From: a virus
Reading direction: 5' to 3' (one strand)
Length of the DNA: 31,853 nt
Virus record (IMG/VR): IMGVR_UViG_3300047667_000696
Location: 1-31,853 of that record
Shown: positions 8,444 to 15,247 of the stretch, one piece after another
Layout of the letters: each line of letters starts with the position of its first letter
Position numbering within the stretch: position 1 is the stretch's first letter
Notes under the pieces: model-generated
Seen by the model: only the letters and a program-made list of their open reading frames with translations
Databases searched by the model: none
What the model was told of the DNA's origin: nothing
Translations under genes and position numbers: made by a program

Positions 8444-9777
8444 ACGTATAACCTAAACCAGCCTTCTTTATATGTGCCCTCATAACTATTCTGCCAGAAT
8501 TCGCCTGTCCATTCAAATTGCACCCCATTGTGTAGGTTAGTAACATAATTTGCGCCCGCATTTACACTGGCGTCAAATTCGACAACCCATGCACTGCCAT
8601 TGTATTTAATTATGTCATTGGCACTAGCGGTAACGTTACCCCATAGACTATCGTCAGGTGTGCTATCTAACACTAGATAGCGCTGTCCTGCCGCAACGAC
8701 AGGAAGTGTACCATCATTAGGATAATTGTTTTGTGGATTGATAACGTTGTTTACCGTTCCTTGTGTGTCTATGGGCAATGTGTCTGTATCAATATTCACG
8801 ATCAATCGGCTCACATCTGAGACGTCATAATTTAATGTACCTATTACATCGTTACTAGGATCAGTCACGTCATTGCCTTGTCGTAATCGAATTTGACTAA
8901 TGCCTTCTCGCAACTCACCATACGCAGAAAATACGTCAGTTTTCCAATTAAGAGTTGGGTCCACTGCTCCCGTTTTGTCTAATAATGTTGCAAAACCATT
9001 TTCATATCTGACCCGATAATTTTCCAATGTAGTGACAATGTACTCACTATCCGCAACCAAATCGCCTACGGACCATGTTTCAAAGTCTGCGTTATCAAGT
9101 GTATGAACTTGGGTGAGAATGGTTTGGATGATATTCATGCGTGATACCCGCGCAGGCGGATTGATAAAGATAGGCATTTGAAAGGTCAATGTAGCAACGT
9201 CAATCGAGTTATCAGCACCACTCGGTAATGTACGACTGCTCCAGGTTGTGCCAATCATTTCACAATATGTCAATGAGGTCCAGTCTAGTGGGTTCTCATT
9301 TGTATGCAAATTGATGCCTGGGTTAAACAACACAAGAATCTGTTCTAATAATTGCAGTTTCTGGTCGGTATTGCTAGTCCATATATCGACGGTCATAGTC
9401 AGTACATATGGGACAGGAGTATAACGTGTGACATCATAACTCTGGCCAGGCTCTTCTACATAAGCATGCAAGTCTTCGTCAAATTTCTTCTCAATTACTT
9501 TCAATGTTTCTTCAAATTGTGGGTAACGTCGTAAGTCGGGTTTCATCTCCAAGCTACCGACATAGCAACTGATGAATGGAATAGTGTTTAGAGTATTTTC
9601 ACTATTGTCTTTGAGTATGTGGCCGACTTGCCGACTCATGTCACCGTAACGTGCGGGCACTTGACTGTACACAGGGTTAGACTGTGCGTCAAACCCTTTT
9701 TGAACAGTGAATGAACCAAACACTCGTATGAACTGTAACAAATATTTTCGTATCTGCTCGTCGTAATAAAAAATCAT
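8440..9777 (-). CDS. 15: Tail completion / sheath stabiliser protein (T4 gp15-like), C-terminally extended
   Basis: The N-terminal about 230 residues match the pattern of T4 gp15: a start like MFGYFYNSSFRRY (here MIFYYDEQIRKYLLQF), then VPARYGD, a PVPYVLTMTVDIWT segment and LEQILVLFNPGINLH, with a closing FQMPIFINPPA. gp15 caps the tail and joins it to the neck. At 445 aa it is about 170 residues longer than T4 gp15. The extension contains W/Y-rich modules (YNGSAWV, FEWTGEFWQ) similar to inserts in gp14 and the sheath of this phage. AGGAA lies upstream of the start, and gp14 precedes it by 27 bp. Confidence 0.8.
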   Translation of the reverse strand: MIFYYDEQIRKYLLQFIRVFGSFTVQKGFDAQSNPVYSQVPARYGDMSRQVGHILKDNSENTLNTIPFISCYVGSLEMKPDLRRYPQFEETLKVIEKKFDEDLHAYVEEPGQSYDVTRYTPVPYVLTMTVDIWTSNTDQKLQLLEQILVLFNPGINLHTNENPLDWTSLTYCEMIGTTWSSRTLPSGADNSIDVATLTFQMPIFINPPARVSRMNIIQTILTQVHTLDNADFETWSVGDLVADSEYIVTTLENYRVRYENGFATLLDKTGAVDPTLNWKTDVFSAYGELREGISQIRLRQGNDVTDPSNDVIGTLNYDVSDVSRLIVNIDTDTLPIDTQGTVNNVINPQNNYPNDGTLPVVAAGQRYLVLDSTPDDSLWGNVTASANDIIKYNGSAWVVEFDASVNAGANYVTNLHNGVQFEWTGEFWQNSYEGTYKEGWFRLYV

Positions 9778-9804
9778 GTTAAATTCCTGTAATTATATCT
9801 CAAT

Positions 9805-10857
9805 TTACTCGTCCTCAGTAGGGTCGTCATAGTCGGGCCTTGCAAGAATAGCGTCAGTGATTGATTGACGACTATCATACTCACCAGTGGCGTCGGCATC
9901 TGTCTCAATATTATTTACGAATGAAGAGGCATTAAATGTCTTATCACTCCACGTTGTCGTGGCTATGTTATCATACATTCTGATCCATTTATTATCACGA
10001 TAAGCAAACAATCGATTAGGTTTAAAGTCTGCACGGATAAAATAGTCGCCTTGATTGGGCGATGCTGGGAACGCATCACCAGTGACAATCGGCTCCCCCG
10101 CGTCATATGTGCCGCCAGTTTCATCAGTATAGTTGAATAGGTGATCAGTTAATTGGTGACCACCCCCAATCGGGTCGTTAGCCGCAGCGCTTTCAACTAT
10201 TGCATCACGAATATCTATTTCCTTAGCAAATGTACTAAAGATGTTAGCCATGCTACCGTCTTCTTCGCCTTGGCCAAGCACACCGTCAAATTCCTGACTG
10301 TCGGTGACTGGTTCTAATTTAATACGCCAAATATGCGAACGCCACGTACTACTAAAGCCCTCGCCCCCACGGTTACCATCTGTTACGGTATAGAATTTAG
10401 GAATTGGTGGGCTATTTGCGTCAAGAGCATATTCTTCGGCAAGGTGTGGCAACTCAATCACATCACCATTCATAAGCTTACGTCCTAACATTTCAACCAT
10501 TTCATTAAGGTGAAAAGTCATGTATAATGTATCATTAGTCAAGAATAATCCAAACTGTGTAAGGTCAAAGTCATTGTCGCTCACATTGTAGACGCCCCGC
10601 AGTTCGTAAAGGTCTTGGTCATATTTGCGATCACGGTTTTCCAGAAACAATAAGTCTTGAATCGATGCTTCGTTGATCCCCTCGTCATTTTGATAATCAG
10701 GGCGACTAGGATCGTCTGCATGCTGTCCATCTTCTGGGCCGATATATTTGTGCACAATTGCGCCAACGCCACCAACCCAGAATTGCTCACGGATGGTACG
10801 GTCAAAAAACTTATAATCGTTTGATTTTTGTGATTGCCACATTGAAATTCTTGGCAT
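9805..10857 (-). CDS. 14: Neck protein (T4 gp14-like)
   Basis: 350 residues. Visible T4 gp14-like features are an N-terminal half with a hydrophobic strand-rich core (TLYMTFHLNEMVEMLGRKLM) and GDVIELPHL, which parallels GDLIYFPM of gp14, followed by KFYTVTDG and a WRIKLEP strand. gp14 with gp13 forms the neck joining head and tail. A C-terminal part (about residues 265-310) has NQGDYFIRADF...NKWIRMYDN, resembling the module repeated in the sheath. It is transcribed divergently from gp13, unlike T4 where 13-14-15 are co-oriented. A late box lies 16 bp upstream on its strand. Confidence 0.72.
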   Translation of the reverse strand: MPRISMWQSQKSNDYKFFDRTIREQFWVGGVGAIVHKYIGPEDGQHADDPSRPDYQNDEGINEASIQDLLFLENRDRKYDQDLYELRGVYNVSDNDFDLTQFGLFLTNDTLYMTFHLNEMVEMLGRKLMNGDVIELPHLAEEYALDANSPPIPKFYTVTDGNRGGEGFSSTWRSHIWRIKLEPVTDSQEFDGVLGQGEEDGSMANIFSTFAKEIDIRDAIVESAAANDPIGGGHQLTDHLFNYTDETGGTYDAGEPIVTGDAFPASPNQGDYFIRADFKPNRLFAYRDNKWIRMYDNIATTTWSDKTFNASSFVNNIETDADATGEYDSRQSITDAILARPDYDDPTEDE

Positions 10858-10872
10858 TATATTTCCTTTCCA

Positions 10873-10880
10873 GTATTTAT
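10873..10880 (-). promoter_or_regulatory. Late-type promoter box ATAAATAC for gp14-gp15-Nudix
   Basis: Read on the minus strand this is ATAAATAC, 15 bp before the gp14 start, with a GGAAA ribosome site between. It faces away from the plus-strand box at 10890, making a divergent late promoter pair. Confidence 0.65.
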
Positions 10881-10889
10881 CGCCCTAAG

Positions 10890-10897
10890 ATAAATAT
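10890..10897 (+). promoter_or_regulatory. Late-type promoter box ATAAATAT for gp13
   Basis: ATAAATAT 24 bp before the gp13 ATG, with a GAGGAG ribosome site in the leader. It is the plus-strand half of the divergent pair. Confidence 0.65.
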
Positions 10898-10921
10898 AAA
10901 CATACCTGAGGAGTATAACTA

Positions 10922-11665
10922 ATGACAACCCGTGCGAAAATTACAAAAGAAATAGAATTACGCTTAGGCGGGCAAATGGTGTCAGTGGAGCTGGACCCTG
11001 AACACTATGAGTTAGCTATTGACAAGGCTTTAGAAAAATACCGTCAACGTAGCGAGAACGCAGTCGAGGAAACCTTCCTTGATCTCGACCTTAAGATTGA
11101 TACCAACACTTATACCCTACCAGATAATATCATTGACGTTAAGGATATCTATCAACGCGCGACAGGCGGCGTTTTGAACCAAGGTGTGGAATTTGAACCA
11201 TTTGGCGCACAAAATATCAATACCTACCTAGGGCCAATGGCATCAGGTAGGAGCGGCAGTCTGGCAACATATAATTTGTTGGCCCAGCGACTTGAACTTG
11301 CTGGCCTGATGTTTGGCTATGAAATGCAATTCACATGGAAACGCACCAAGCACGAATTAATGTTACATCGTCGCCCACGTTCTGATTTAACAGTTTACGT
11401 ACATGCATATGCTTACCGCGAAGAATCTGATCTTTTTTCCGATCACTATGTCCTACCTTGGCTAAAAGATTATTCACTGGCCCAAAGTAAATTGATGTTG
11501 GGTGAAGCCCGTGGAAAATTTGCCACCATTGCTGGCCCACAAGGGGGCACAACCCTTAATGGTGAACAACTCAAAGCTGACGCGCTTAATGAACTCGCAC
11601 AACTGGAAGAAGACCTTAAAATGTTCCGTGAAGGTAGTGCTGGACCAGGAATTATTATCGGATAA
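10922..11665 (+). CDS. 13: Neck protein (T4 gp13-like)
   Basis: 247 residues. The N-terminal helix with ELDPEHYELAIDKALEKYRQ followed by a YTLPDNIIDVKDIY segment, and the later LPWLKDYSLAQSKLMLGEARGKF, are the recurring pattern of gp13-type neck proteins in marine T4-like phages. gp13 binds gp14 to form the collar. It has a strong GAGGAG ribosome site. It is split from gp14/gp15 by a strand switch. The end of the gene runs directly into the first early promoter at 11672. Confidence 0.82.
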   Translation: MTTRAKITKEIELRLGGQMVSVELDPEHYELAIDKALEKYRQRSENAVEETFLDLDLKIDTNTYTLPDNIIDVKDIYQRATGGVLNQGVEFEPFGAQNINTYLGPMASGRSGSLATYNLLAQRLELAGLMFGYEMQFTWKRTKHELMLHRRPRSDLTVYVHAYAYREESDLFSDHYVLPWLKDYSLAQSKLMLGEARGKFATIAGPQGGTTLNGEQLKADALNELAQLEEDLKMFREGSAGPGIIIG

Positions 11666-11671
11666 AAGGGC

Positions 11672-11700
11672 TTGACACCATAACGTCTTGGTGCTATAAA
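11672..11700 (+). promoter_or_regulatory. Early sigma70-type promoter P1
   Basis: TTGACA, exactly 17 bp, then TATAAA: a near-consensus promoter 32 bp before the 46-aa ORF. The downstream leader GAACAAGTAAGCAA is shared almost exactly with the promoter at 13615 and partly with those at 31122 and on the minus strand at 19259. This argues for a controlled promoter class rather than chance. Confidence 0.9.
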
Positions 11701-11732
11701 GAACAAGTAAGCAACAAATAGGAAAACACAAA

Positions 11733-11873
11733 ATGTCTGTTACACCGCCAATCTTCCTTGATGAATTGACACAGTCTGTATGCGACGTCGCACTGTTCGC
11801 ACACGCATTAACGACAATGATCAACAATGATATGTTGACAGGCAAGGTGCTTTACTTTATAAAGAACAAGTAA
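11733..11873 (+). CDS. Small hypothetical protein (46 aa)
   Basis: MSVTPPIFLDELTQSVCDVA begins this 46-residue protein, not recognised. A TAGGAAAA ribosome site and the shared early leader precede it. Its last codons (YFIKNK) are read from the -10 and leader of the next promoter (11835-11863), so protein and promoter overlap. The C-terminus is therefore constrained by, or a by-product of, the promoter. Moderate confidence that it is translated. Confidence 0.6.
   Translation: MSVTPPIFLDELTQSVCDVALFAHALTTMINNDMLTGKVLYFIKNK
11835..11863 (+). promoter_or_regulatory. Early sigma70-type promoter P2 inside a coding sequence
   Basis: TTGACA-N17-TATAAA followed by GAACAAGTAA, identical in the start of its leader to P1 and P3. 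It lies entirely inside the 3' end of the 46-aa ORF and would drive the next small genes. Confidence 0.85.
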
Positions 11874-11898
11874 TAACAATTTAGCAAAGGCCGATATA

Positions 11899-12078
11899 AT
11901 GACAATGATCCAAGCCAGCGAAATCGAAACAGGCGCAACATTTCACGATGGGTCACTGATCCAAGTCATCGCGCAAACCGCCGCGTTTATTACTGTTCGC
12001 CTATCAAATGGCGCAGAAATGTGCGGCCAGTCCATTGAACGCAAATGGAAAAAGACATCAATGATCGAGGTAAAATAA
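11899..12078 (+). CDS. Small hypothetical protein (59 aa)
   Basis: 59 residues starting MTMIQASEIETGATFHDG and ending KTSMIEVK, with a likely small beta-strand fold (VIAQTAAFITVRLSNG). An AAAGG ribosome site lies 9 nt upstream, 36 bp after the -10 of P2. Not recognised. The next gene starts 1 bp after its stop, so the small genes form an operon. Confidence 0.7.
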   Translation: MTMIQASEIETGATFHDGSLIQVIAQTAAFITVRLSNGAEMCGQSIERKWKKTSMIEVK

Positions 12079-12079
12079 T

Positions 12080-12313
12080 ATGCCAATGCTAGATACCACC
12101 ACCATCGCAGCGTCAGACGTCACCATCCTTGATGTATTAGATGAAGATATCGCTGTGGTTGAATTCAAGTCAAACGGCTCATTCTTTATTGCAGACACAT
12201 CGGACATGGCCGAATTTGGAGAGGTCTTTCGGATCAGCAATTCAAAGCGCATGAAGCCCGAAGCGACGACAGAAGACAAGATCGCCCTTGCCCGTAAAGA
12301 ATACTTCCTATAA
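12080..12313 (+). CDS. Small hypothetical protein (77 aa)
   Basis: 77 residues beginning MPMLDTTTIAASDVTILDVL, with mixed strands and a charged C-terminal helix (TTEDKIALARKEYFL). It starts right after the preceding stop, using GAGG within that gene's end as ribosome site. No recognised domain. Part of the early accessory operon. Confidence 0.72.
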   Translation: MPMLDTTTIAASDVTILDVLDEDIAVVEFKSNGSFFIADTSDMAEFGEVFRISNSKRMKPEATTEDKIALARKEYFL

Positions 12314-12324
12314 GGATCAATCAC

Positions 12325-12519
12325 ATGACAATCATATCAAAAACAGCAGAACAGCGTATTGCACAGGCAATTGCCGAAAAGGCAGTCATTTCGTTTGATC
12401 ACGAGACTCGTGCATTTGCAGGGTTCCGTTTTCAGCTTTTAGACGAAAGTAGGTCAACAGTGGTAAGGGTTCACAAAAATACGCTGACCTGCAAGTCTCT
12501 GTTGTTGGCCACACAATAA
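12325..12519 (+). CDS. Small hypothetical protein (64 aa)
   Basis: 64 residues beginning MTIISKTAEQRIAQAIAEKA, with an N-terminal helix and then short strands; ATAAGGA precedes the start. Not recognised. It lies 11 bp after the previous gene in the same operon. Confidence 0.68.
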   Translation: MTIISKTAEQRIAQAIAEKAVISFDHETRAFAGFRFQLLDESRSTVVRVHKNTLTCKSLLLATQ

Positions 12520-12536
12520 AAGAGAAGAAAGTCATA

Positions 12537-12839
12537 ATGCCCGACTCCACCTATAATATGCAACCGACAATGTCGATAGATGAAGATGGCGACACAGTAT
12601 GGCTGTTGAACGGCATGTATCACCGCGAAGATGGACCTGCTGTTGTATGGCAAAATGGCGACGAGGATTGGTATCTCCACGGCGATTATCACCGAACTAA
12701 CGGGCCAGCTATTGTATGGCACGATGGTACTGCTTCTTGGTATCTCCACGGCAGTCATTATACGTTTGATGGATGGCTTCATCAGAATAACGAATTGACT
12801 GACGAAGAAAAAGTCATGTTGAAGCTACAGTATGGATAA
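12537..12839 (+). CDS. HRxDGPA-repeat protein, copy 1 (100 aa)
   Basis: First of three tandem paralogues built of 23-residue units of pattern WYLHGxYHRxDGPAxxxxxGxxx. This copy has two full units (about residues 21-66) and ends with a conserved cap (YTFDGWLHQN then LTDEEKVMLKLQYG). The repeats resemble MORN-like/YwqK-type beta-hairpin repeats found in many phage and bacterial proteins of unknown role; no catalytic residues are evident. The N-terminus has a unique six-residue leader (MPDSTY) before the segment shared with copies 2 and 3. Overlaps copy 2 by 8 bp. Confidence 0.85.
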   Translation: MPDSTYNMQPTMSIDEDGDTVWLLNGMYHREDGPAVVWQNGDEDWYLHGDYHRTNGPAIVWHDGTASWYLHGSHYTFDGWLHQNNELTDEEKVMLKLQYG

Positions 12840-13335
12840 AGATATGCAACCGACAATGTCGATAGATGAAGATGGCGACACAGTATGGCTGTTGAACGGC
12901 ATGTATCACCGAACTGATGGCCCCGCTTTCGACCGTCCCTATGGTCGGAAAGAATGGTTCCACCACGGCGAAAGTCACCGAATTGATGGTCCTGCTGTTG
13001 AATTGGCAGATGGTACCAATATATGGTACTTATATGGAAAATGCCACCGAATTGATGGTCCTGCTGTCGAATATGCAGATGGCGAAGCATGGTGGTATTT
13101 GGAGGGTAAACGTCACCGCACCGATGGTCCAGCTATCGAATATGCAGATGGTCGCAAGGGTTGGTGGTTGCATAATACTCGTTTATCATTTGATGATTGG
13201 TTAAATCAGAACCCAGATATGACCAACGAAGAAAAAGTCATGTTGAAGCTACAGTATGGATAAAGATATGCAACCGACAATGTCGATAGATGAAGATGGC
13301 GACACAGTATGGCTGTTGAACGGCAAATATCACCG
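12556..13335 (+). repeat. Three direct 70-bp repeats marking a gene triplication
   Basis: Near-identical 70-bp segments at 12556-12625, 12842-12911 and 13266-13335 begin ATATGCAACCGACAATGTCG and encode the shared N-terminus MQPTMSIDEDGDTVWLLNG. Between copies 2 and 3 the identity extends leftward through the end of the preceding gene (about 12803-12901 against 13227-13325). This is the footprint of unequal crossing-over with units of about 286 and 424 bp. Confidence 0.93.
12832..13263 (+). CDS. HRxDGPA-repeat protein, copy 2 (143 aa)
   Basis: Second tandem paralogue, with four 23-residue units (WLLNGMYHRTDGPA, WFHHGESHRIDGPA, WYLYGKCHRIDGPA, WYLEGKRHRTDGPA) and the cap ending EEKVMLKLQYG. 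The ATG lies inside the last codons of copy 1 (8-bp overlap), so it has no intergenic ribosome site of its own and is probably translationally coupled. An internal ATG at 12844 would give the same conserved N-terminus MQPTMS. Function unknown. Unit number differs from copies 1 (two) and 3 (three). Confidence 0.85.
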   Translation: MDKDMQPTMSIDEDGDTVWLLNGMYHRTDGPAFDRPYGRKEWFHHGESHRIDGPAVELADGTNIWYLYGKCHRIDGPAVEYADGEAWWYLEGKRHRTDGPAIEYADGRKGWWLHNTRLSFDDWLNQNPDMTNEEKVMLKLQYG

Positions 13336-13618
13336 TGAAGATGGTCCGGCAATTGAATCGGCAAATGGTCATAAGTCTTGGTACTTATATGGAGACTGCC
13401 ACCGAATTGATGGTCCCGCTATCGAATATGCAGATGGTGACGCATGGTGGTATTCGGAGGGCAAACTGCACCGCGCCGATGGACCTGCTGTTGAATATGC
13501 AGATGGGCGCAAGGGTTGGTGGTTGCATAGTACTCATCTATCATTTAACGAATGGCTTGATCAAAATAAAACACTAACTGACGAAGAAAAAGTCATGTTC
13601 AAGCTACAATATGGTTGA
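13256..13618 (+). CDS. HRxDGPA-repeat protein, copy 3 (120 aa)
   Basis: Third tandem paralogue, with three 23-residue units (WLLNGKYHREDGPA, WYLYGDCHRIDGPA, WYSEGKLHRADGPA) and the cap LSFNEWLDQN...EEKVMFKLQYG. It overlaps copy 2 by 8 bp in the same way copy 2 overlaps copy 1. Its terminal codons run into promoter P3, whose -35 starts at 13615. Function unknown; a repeat-built binding surface is the only structural inference offered. Confidence 0.85.
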   Translation: MDKDMQPTMSIDEDGDTVWLLNGKYHREDGPAIESANGHKSWYLYGDCHRIDGPAIEYADGDAWWYSEGKLHRADGPAVEYADGRKGWWLHSTHLSFNEWLDQNKTLTDEEKVMFKLQYG

Positions 13619-13643
13619 CACCATGACACCTTGCTGCTATAAA
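13615..13643 (+). promoter_or_regulatory. Early sigma70-type promoter P3
   Basis: TTGACA-N17-TATAAA. The spacer starts CCATGACACCTTG, close to P1's CCATAACGTCTTG, and the leader GAACAAGTAAGCAAAAAAGG matches P1. The -35 overlaps the stop codon of the third repeat gene. Confidence 0.9.
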
Positions 13644-13671
13644 GAACAAGTAAGCAAAAAAGGAATACACA

Positions 13672-14007
13672 ATGAAAAATGAAATCGCACTTCTAATGAC
13701 CGACATCTGCGCTGATTATGCTAACTATGACCGCCGCACAAACCGCAATGAGGCACAGAGTGCCCGCCGCAAGGAAATGATTGCTGAGTTTGAAGCAGGC
13801 ATCGGCTACACCGTTGGCAAAAAGTATATCAAAATCACGAAAGAAAACGGCGGGTCCGTTTGGGGCTTTGTTGTTGCCTGTGACGATGACAAGAAATTTG
13901 CCAAAGGTGCAATCCTCAAAGCGGCAGGATGGCAGGCACCAGCCCGTAACTTCAGCCGTGGCAACATCCTCGAAGGTGGTTACACTGTCCGTTGGACTGG
14001 CTGCTAA
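13672..14007 (+). CDS. Hypothetical phage protein (111 aa)
   Basis: 111 residues. An N-terminal charged helix (about 20-50) is followed by strands and a conserved-looking C-terminus AKGAILKAAGWQAPARNFSR, then GNILEGGYTVRWTGC. I recall similar 'ILK...W..PARNFARGNVL' endings in small proteins of unknown function from other phages. It is the first gene after P3, with an AAAGGAA ribosome site in the shared leader. Confidence 0.8.
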   Translation: MKNEIALLMTDICADYANYDRRTNRNEAQSARRKEMIAEFEAGIGYTVGKKYIKITKENGGSVWGFVVACDDDKKFAKGAILKAAGWQAPARNFSRGNILEGGYTVRWTGC

Positions 14008-14033
14008 TAGAAACCAAAATAAGGAATAGATAC

Positions 14034-14306
14034 ATGAGCCTACCATCACACGGAGATAGCGTTGGCGGTCCAGCCTTCCCAAACGGGCCTGATAATGAAA
14101 GCGGCTGGTGTGCAGAGTATGGCATGAGCCTACGTGATTACTTTGCAGGACAGGCTTTAACTAATGCTGCAATTTGCACTGGTGTTGCCATGGAATATGA
14201 ACTTCGAGCATGGTTTGGAGAACAGTGCGGAATTACTCGGTACCAGATTCTTGCAAAGCAGGCTCTGGAATACGCTGATGCGCTACTGATAGCGCGTAAC
14301 ACATAA
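14034..14306 (+). CDS. Hypothetical phage protein, SLRDYFAGQAL family (90 aa)
   Basis: 90 residues with GPAFPNGP...GMSLRDYFAGQAL and a C-terminal YADALLIARN. This arrangement is familiar from many small phage proteins of unknown function. Start choice: AAGGAATAG 7 nt before ATG 14034 supports MSLPSHGDSV. An in-frame ATG at 13992 would extend back into the previous gene by 14 residues without a ribosome site. Part of the P3 operon. Confidence 0.8.
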   Translation: MSLPSHGDSVGGPAFPNGPDNESGWCAEYGMSLRDYFAGQALTNAAICTGVAMEYELRAWFGEQCGITRYQILAKQALEYADALLIARNT

Positions 14307-14319
14307 AAGGACGATTAGA

Positions 14320-14559
14320 ATGACCCGCGACACAAATTATTGGCATGAGTATCAGACCACAGCCGAAATGCGCAAACGATGCTTGCATCTTGTGGCAGAA
14401 CTTGAAACGTGGGACATCCGACCATATCGTCGTAGCCGCATTGCACTGCATAAAATAATCAAGTTCACATATAACATGAAACGCCTGAATCATATCCATG
14501 ATATGCTTGAGGCTCGATTGGAAAATGCGATGTTGGCAAAACTTTCCGAAGGACTTTGA
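14320..14559 (+). CDS. Small helical hypothetical protein (79 aa), paralogue family member
   Basis: 79 residues, Arg/Leu-rich and helical, starting MTRDTNYWHEYQTTAEMRKR and ending LENAMLAKLSEGL. The LLxEL...W.....R.....K.I pattern and the AKLS ending loosely recall the two genes at 14713 and 14946. AAAGGA precedes the start. Function unknown. Confidence 0.72.
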   Translation: MTRDTNYWHEYQTTAEMRKRCLHLVAELETWDIRPYRRSRIALHKIIKFTYNMKRLNHIHDMLEARLENAMLAKLSEGL

Positions 14560-14561
14560 AG

Positions 14562-14723
14562 ATGAAAAAGCCACGCAAGCCCAAGATACCAGTAGAGCGT
14601 AACTATGCGGCAATGCTGGTACGTGACCCAAATGGTCCGTTTCGTCCTAAGTCCATTCCGGACAAGCATGAAGTAAAATTGCCTCGCAAACGCAAGCACA
14701 AGGGGCGCGACGATGAAACATGA
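14562..14723 (+). CDS. Small basic hypothetical protein (53 aa)
   Basis: 53 residues, strongly Lys/Arg/Pro-rich: begins MKKPRKPKIPVERNYAAMLV, contains RDPNGPFRPKSIPDK and ends KRKHKGRDDET. Small phage proteins with '(R)DP.FRPK.(V/I)P.K' and a basic tail are common; their function is not known to me. The ATG follows the previous stop by 2 bp, with GAAGGAC upstream. Its 3' end overlaps the next start by 11 bp. Confidence 0.7.
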   Translation: MKKPRKPKIPVERNYAAMLVRDPNGPFRPKSIPDKHEVKLPRKRKHKGRDDET

Positions 14724-14949
14724 TATTGCTGCATTGCTTGATGAACTACGCAAAGAAGCGGATAAATATGACAATGAATTTAGAGGGTATGAGGCGGTCT
14801 GTGTAAATGGTATGTTAAGAGCGCATTTCAGATCAATGCACGAGGCCTTACCAGATGATCACTTCCTTAAAGAGTATATCCCTGCACGACTGGCTAAAGA
14901 AATTGACAGCATAAAGGAACGTGCAGTAATGAAAAAGCTAGCATCATGA
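14713..14949 (+). CDS. Small hypothetical protein (78 aa), MKKLAS-ending paralogue
   Basis: 78 residues, mostly helical, starting MKHDIAALLDELRKEADKYD and ending KERAVMKKLAS. The last six residues and 21 bp of DNA around them are identical to the end of the next gene. It overlaps both neighbours (11 bp and 4 bp), so translation is probably coupled. Function unknown. Confidence 0.75.
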   Translation: MKHDIAALLDELRKEADKYDNEFRGYEAVCVNGMLRAHFRSMHEALPDDHFLKEYIPARLAKEIDSIKERAVMKKLAS

Positions 14950-15156
14950 CAGAACTGCACAAGAAGCGCGGAACCGCCCTCAGACTGCTTGATGAATTTA
15001 AGGCATGGGATTATACTCGTAATTCACTCTCCGAGCAACTTTTAATTAGTGCACTCACCAGAGACATCCTTACTGGTACCGAAGATGTTGTGGACCAATT
15101 GATTGTCGAAATAGAAAAGAAAAATAGTAAATCGTTAATGAAAAAGCTAGCATCAT
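14927..15156 (+). repeat. 21-bp direct repeat at the ends of two small genes
   Basis: A 21-bp identity (core ATGAAAAAGCTAGCATCAT) at 14927-14947 and 15136-15156 encodes the shared C-terminus MKKLAS. It suggests that the two genes arose by duplication or share a recombined end. Confidence 0.8.
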
Positions 15157-15158
15157 AA
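14946..15158 (+). CDS. Small hypothetical protein (70 aa), MKKLAS-ending paralogue
   Basis: 70 residues, helical, starting MTELHKKRGTALRLLDEFKA and ending NSKSLMKKLAS. It overlaps the previous gene by 4 bp (ATGA). The pattern LLDEFKAWDYTR is similar to LVAELETWDIRPYR of the 79-aa gene at 14320, supporting one small family in this cluster. Last gene of the accessory operon; no clear terminator follows before the next promoter. Confidence 0.72.
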   Translation: MTELHKKRGTALRLLDEFKAWDYTRNSLSEQLLISALTRDILTGTEDVVDQLIVEIEKKNSKSLMKKLAS

Positions 15159-15194
15159 ATTCAATAACCAATGCATCTTACAAATTCTAACTTC

Positions 15195-15223
15195 TTGATT
15201 CGATAATCATCGTATGTTATAAT
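15195..15223 (+). promoter_or_regulatory. Sigma70-type promoter for dNMP kinase
   Basis: TTGATT-N17-TATAAT. The expected start near 15230 leaves a short leader carrying GGAG at 15238-15241. The leader does not share the AAGTAAGC element of P1-P5. Confidence 0.75.
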
Positions 15224-15247
15224 TATTGTTAACATATGGAGAATACT

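Noticed and set aside
11474-11845. 123-aa minus-strand frame crossing promoter P1
   Set aside because: Antisense to gp13 and the 46-aa ORF, no ribosome site, spans a strong plus-strand promoter.
12556-13335. Regularly spaced direct repeats suggesting a CRISPR array
   Set aside because: Repeats are coding, 70 bp long, spaced 286 and 424 bp apart and in frame with protein repeats; no unique short spacers.
13992-14033. Upstream ATG extension of the 90-aa protein
   Set aside because: Overlaps the previous gene with no ribosome site, while ATG 14034 has AAGGAA and a family-like N-terminus.
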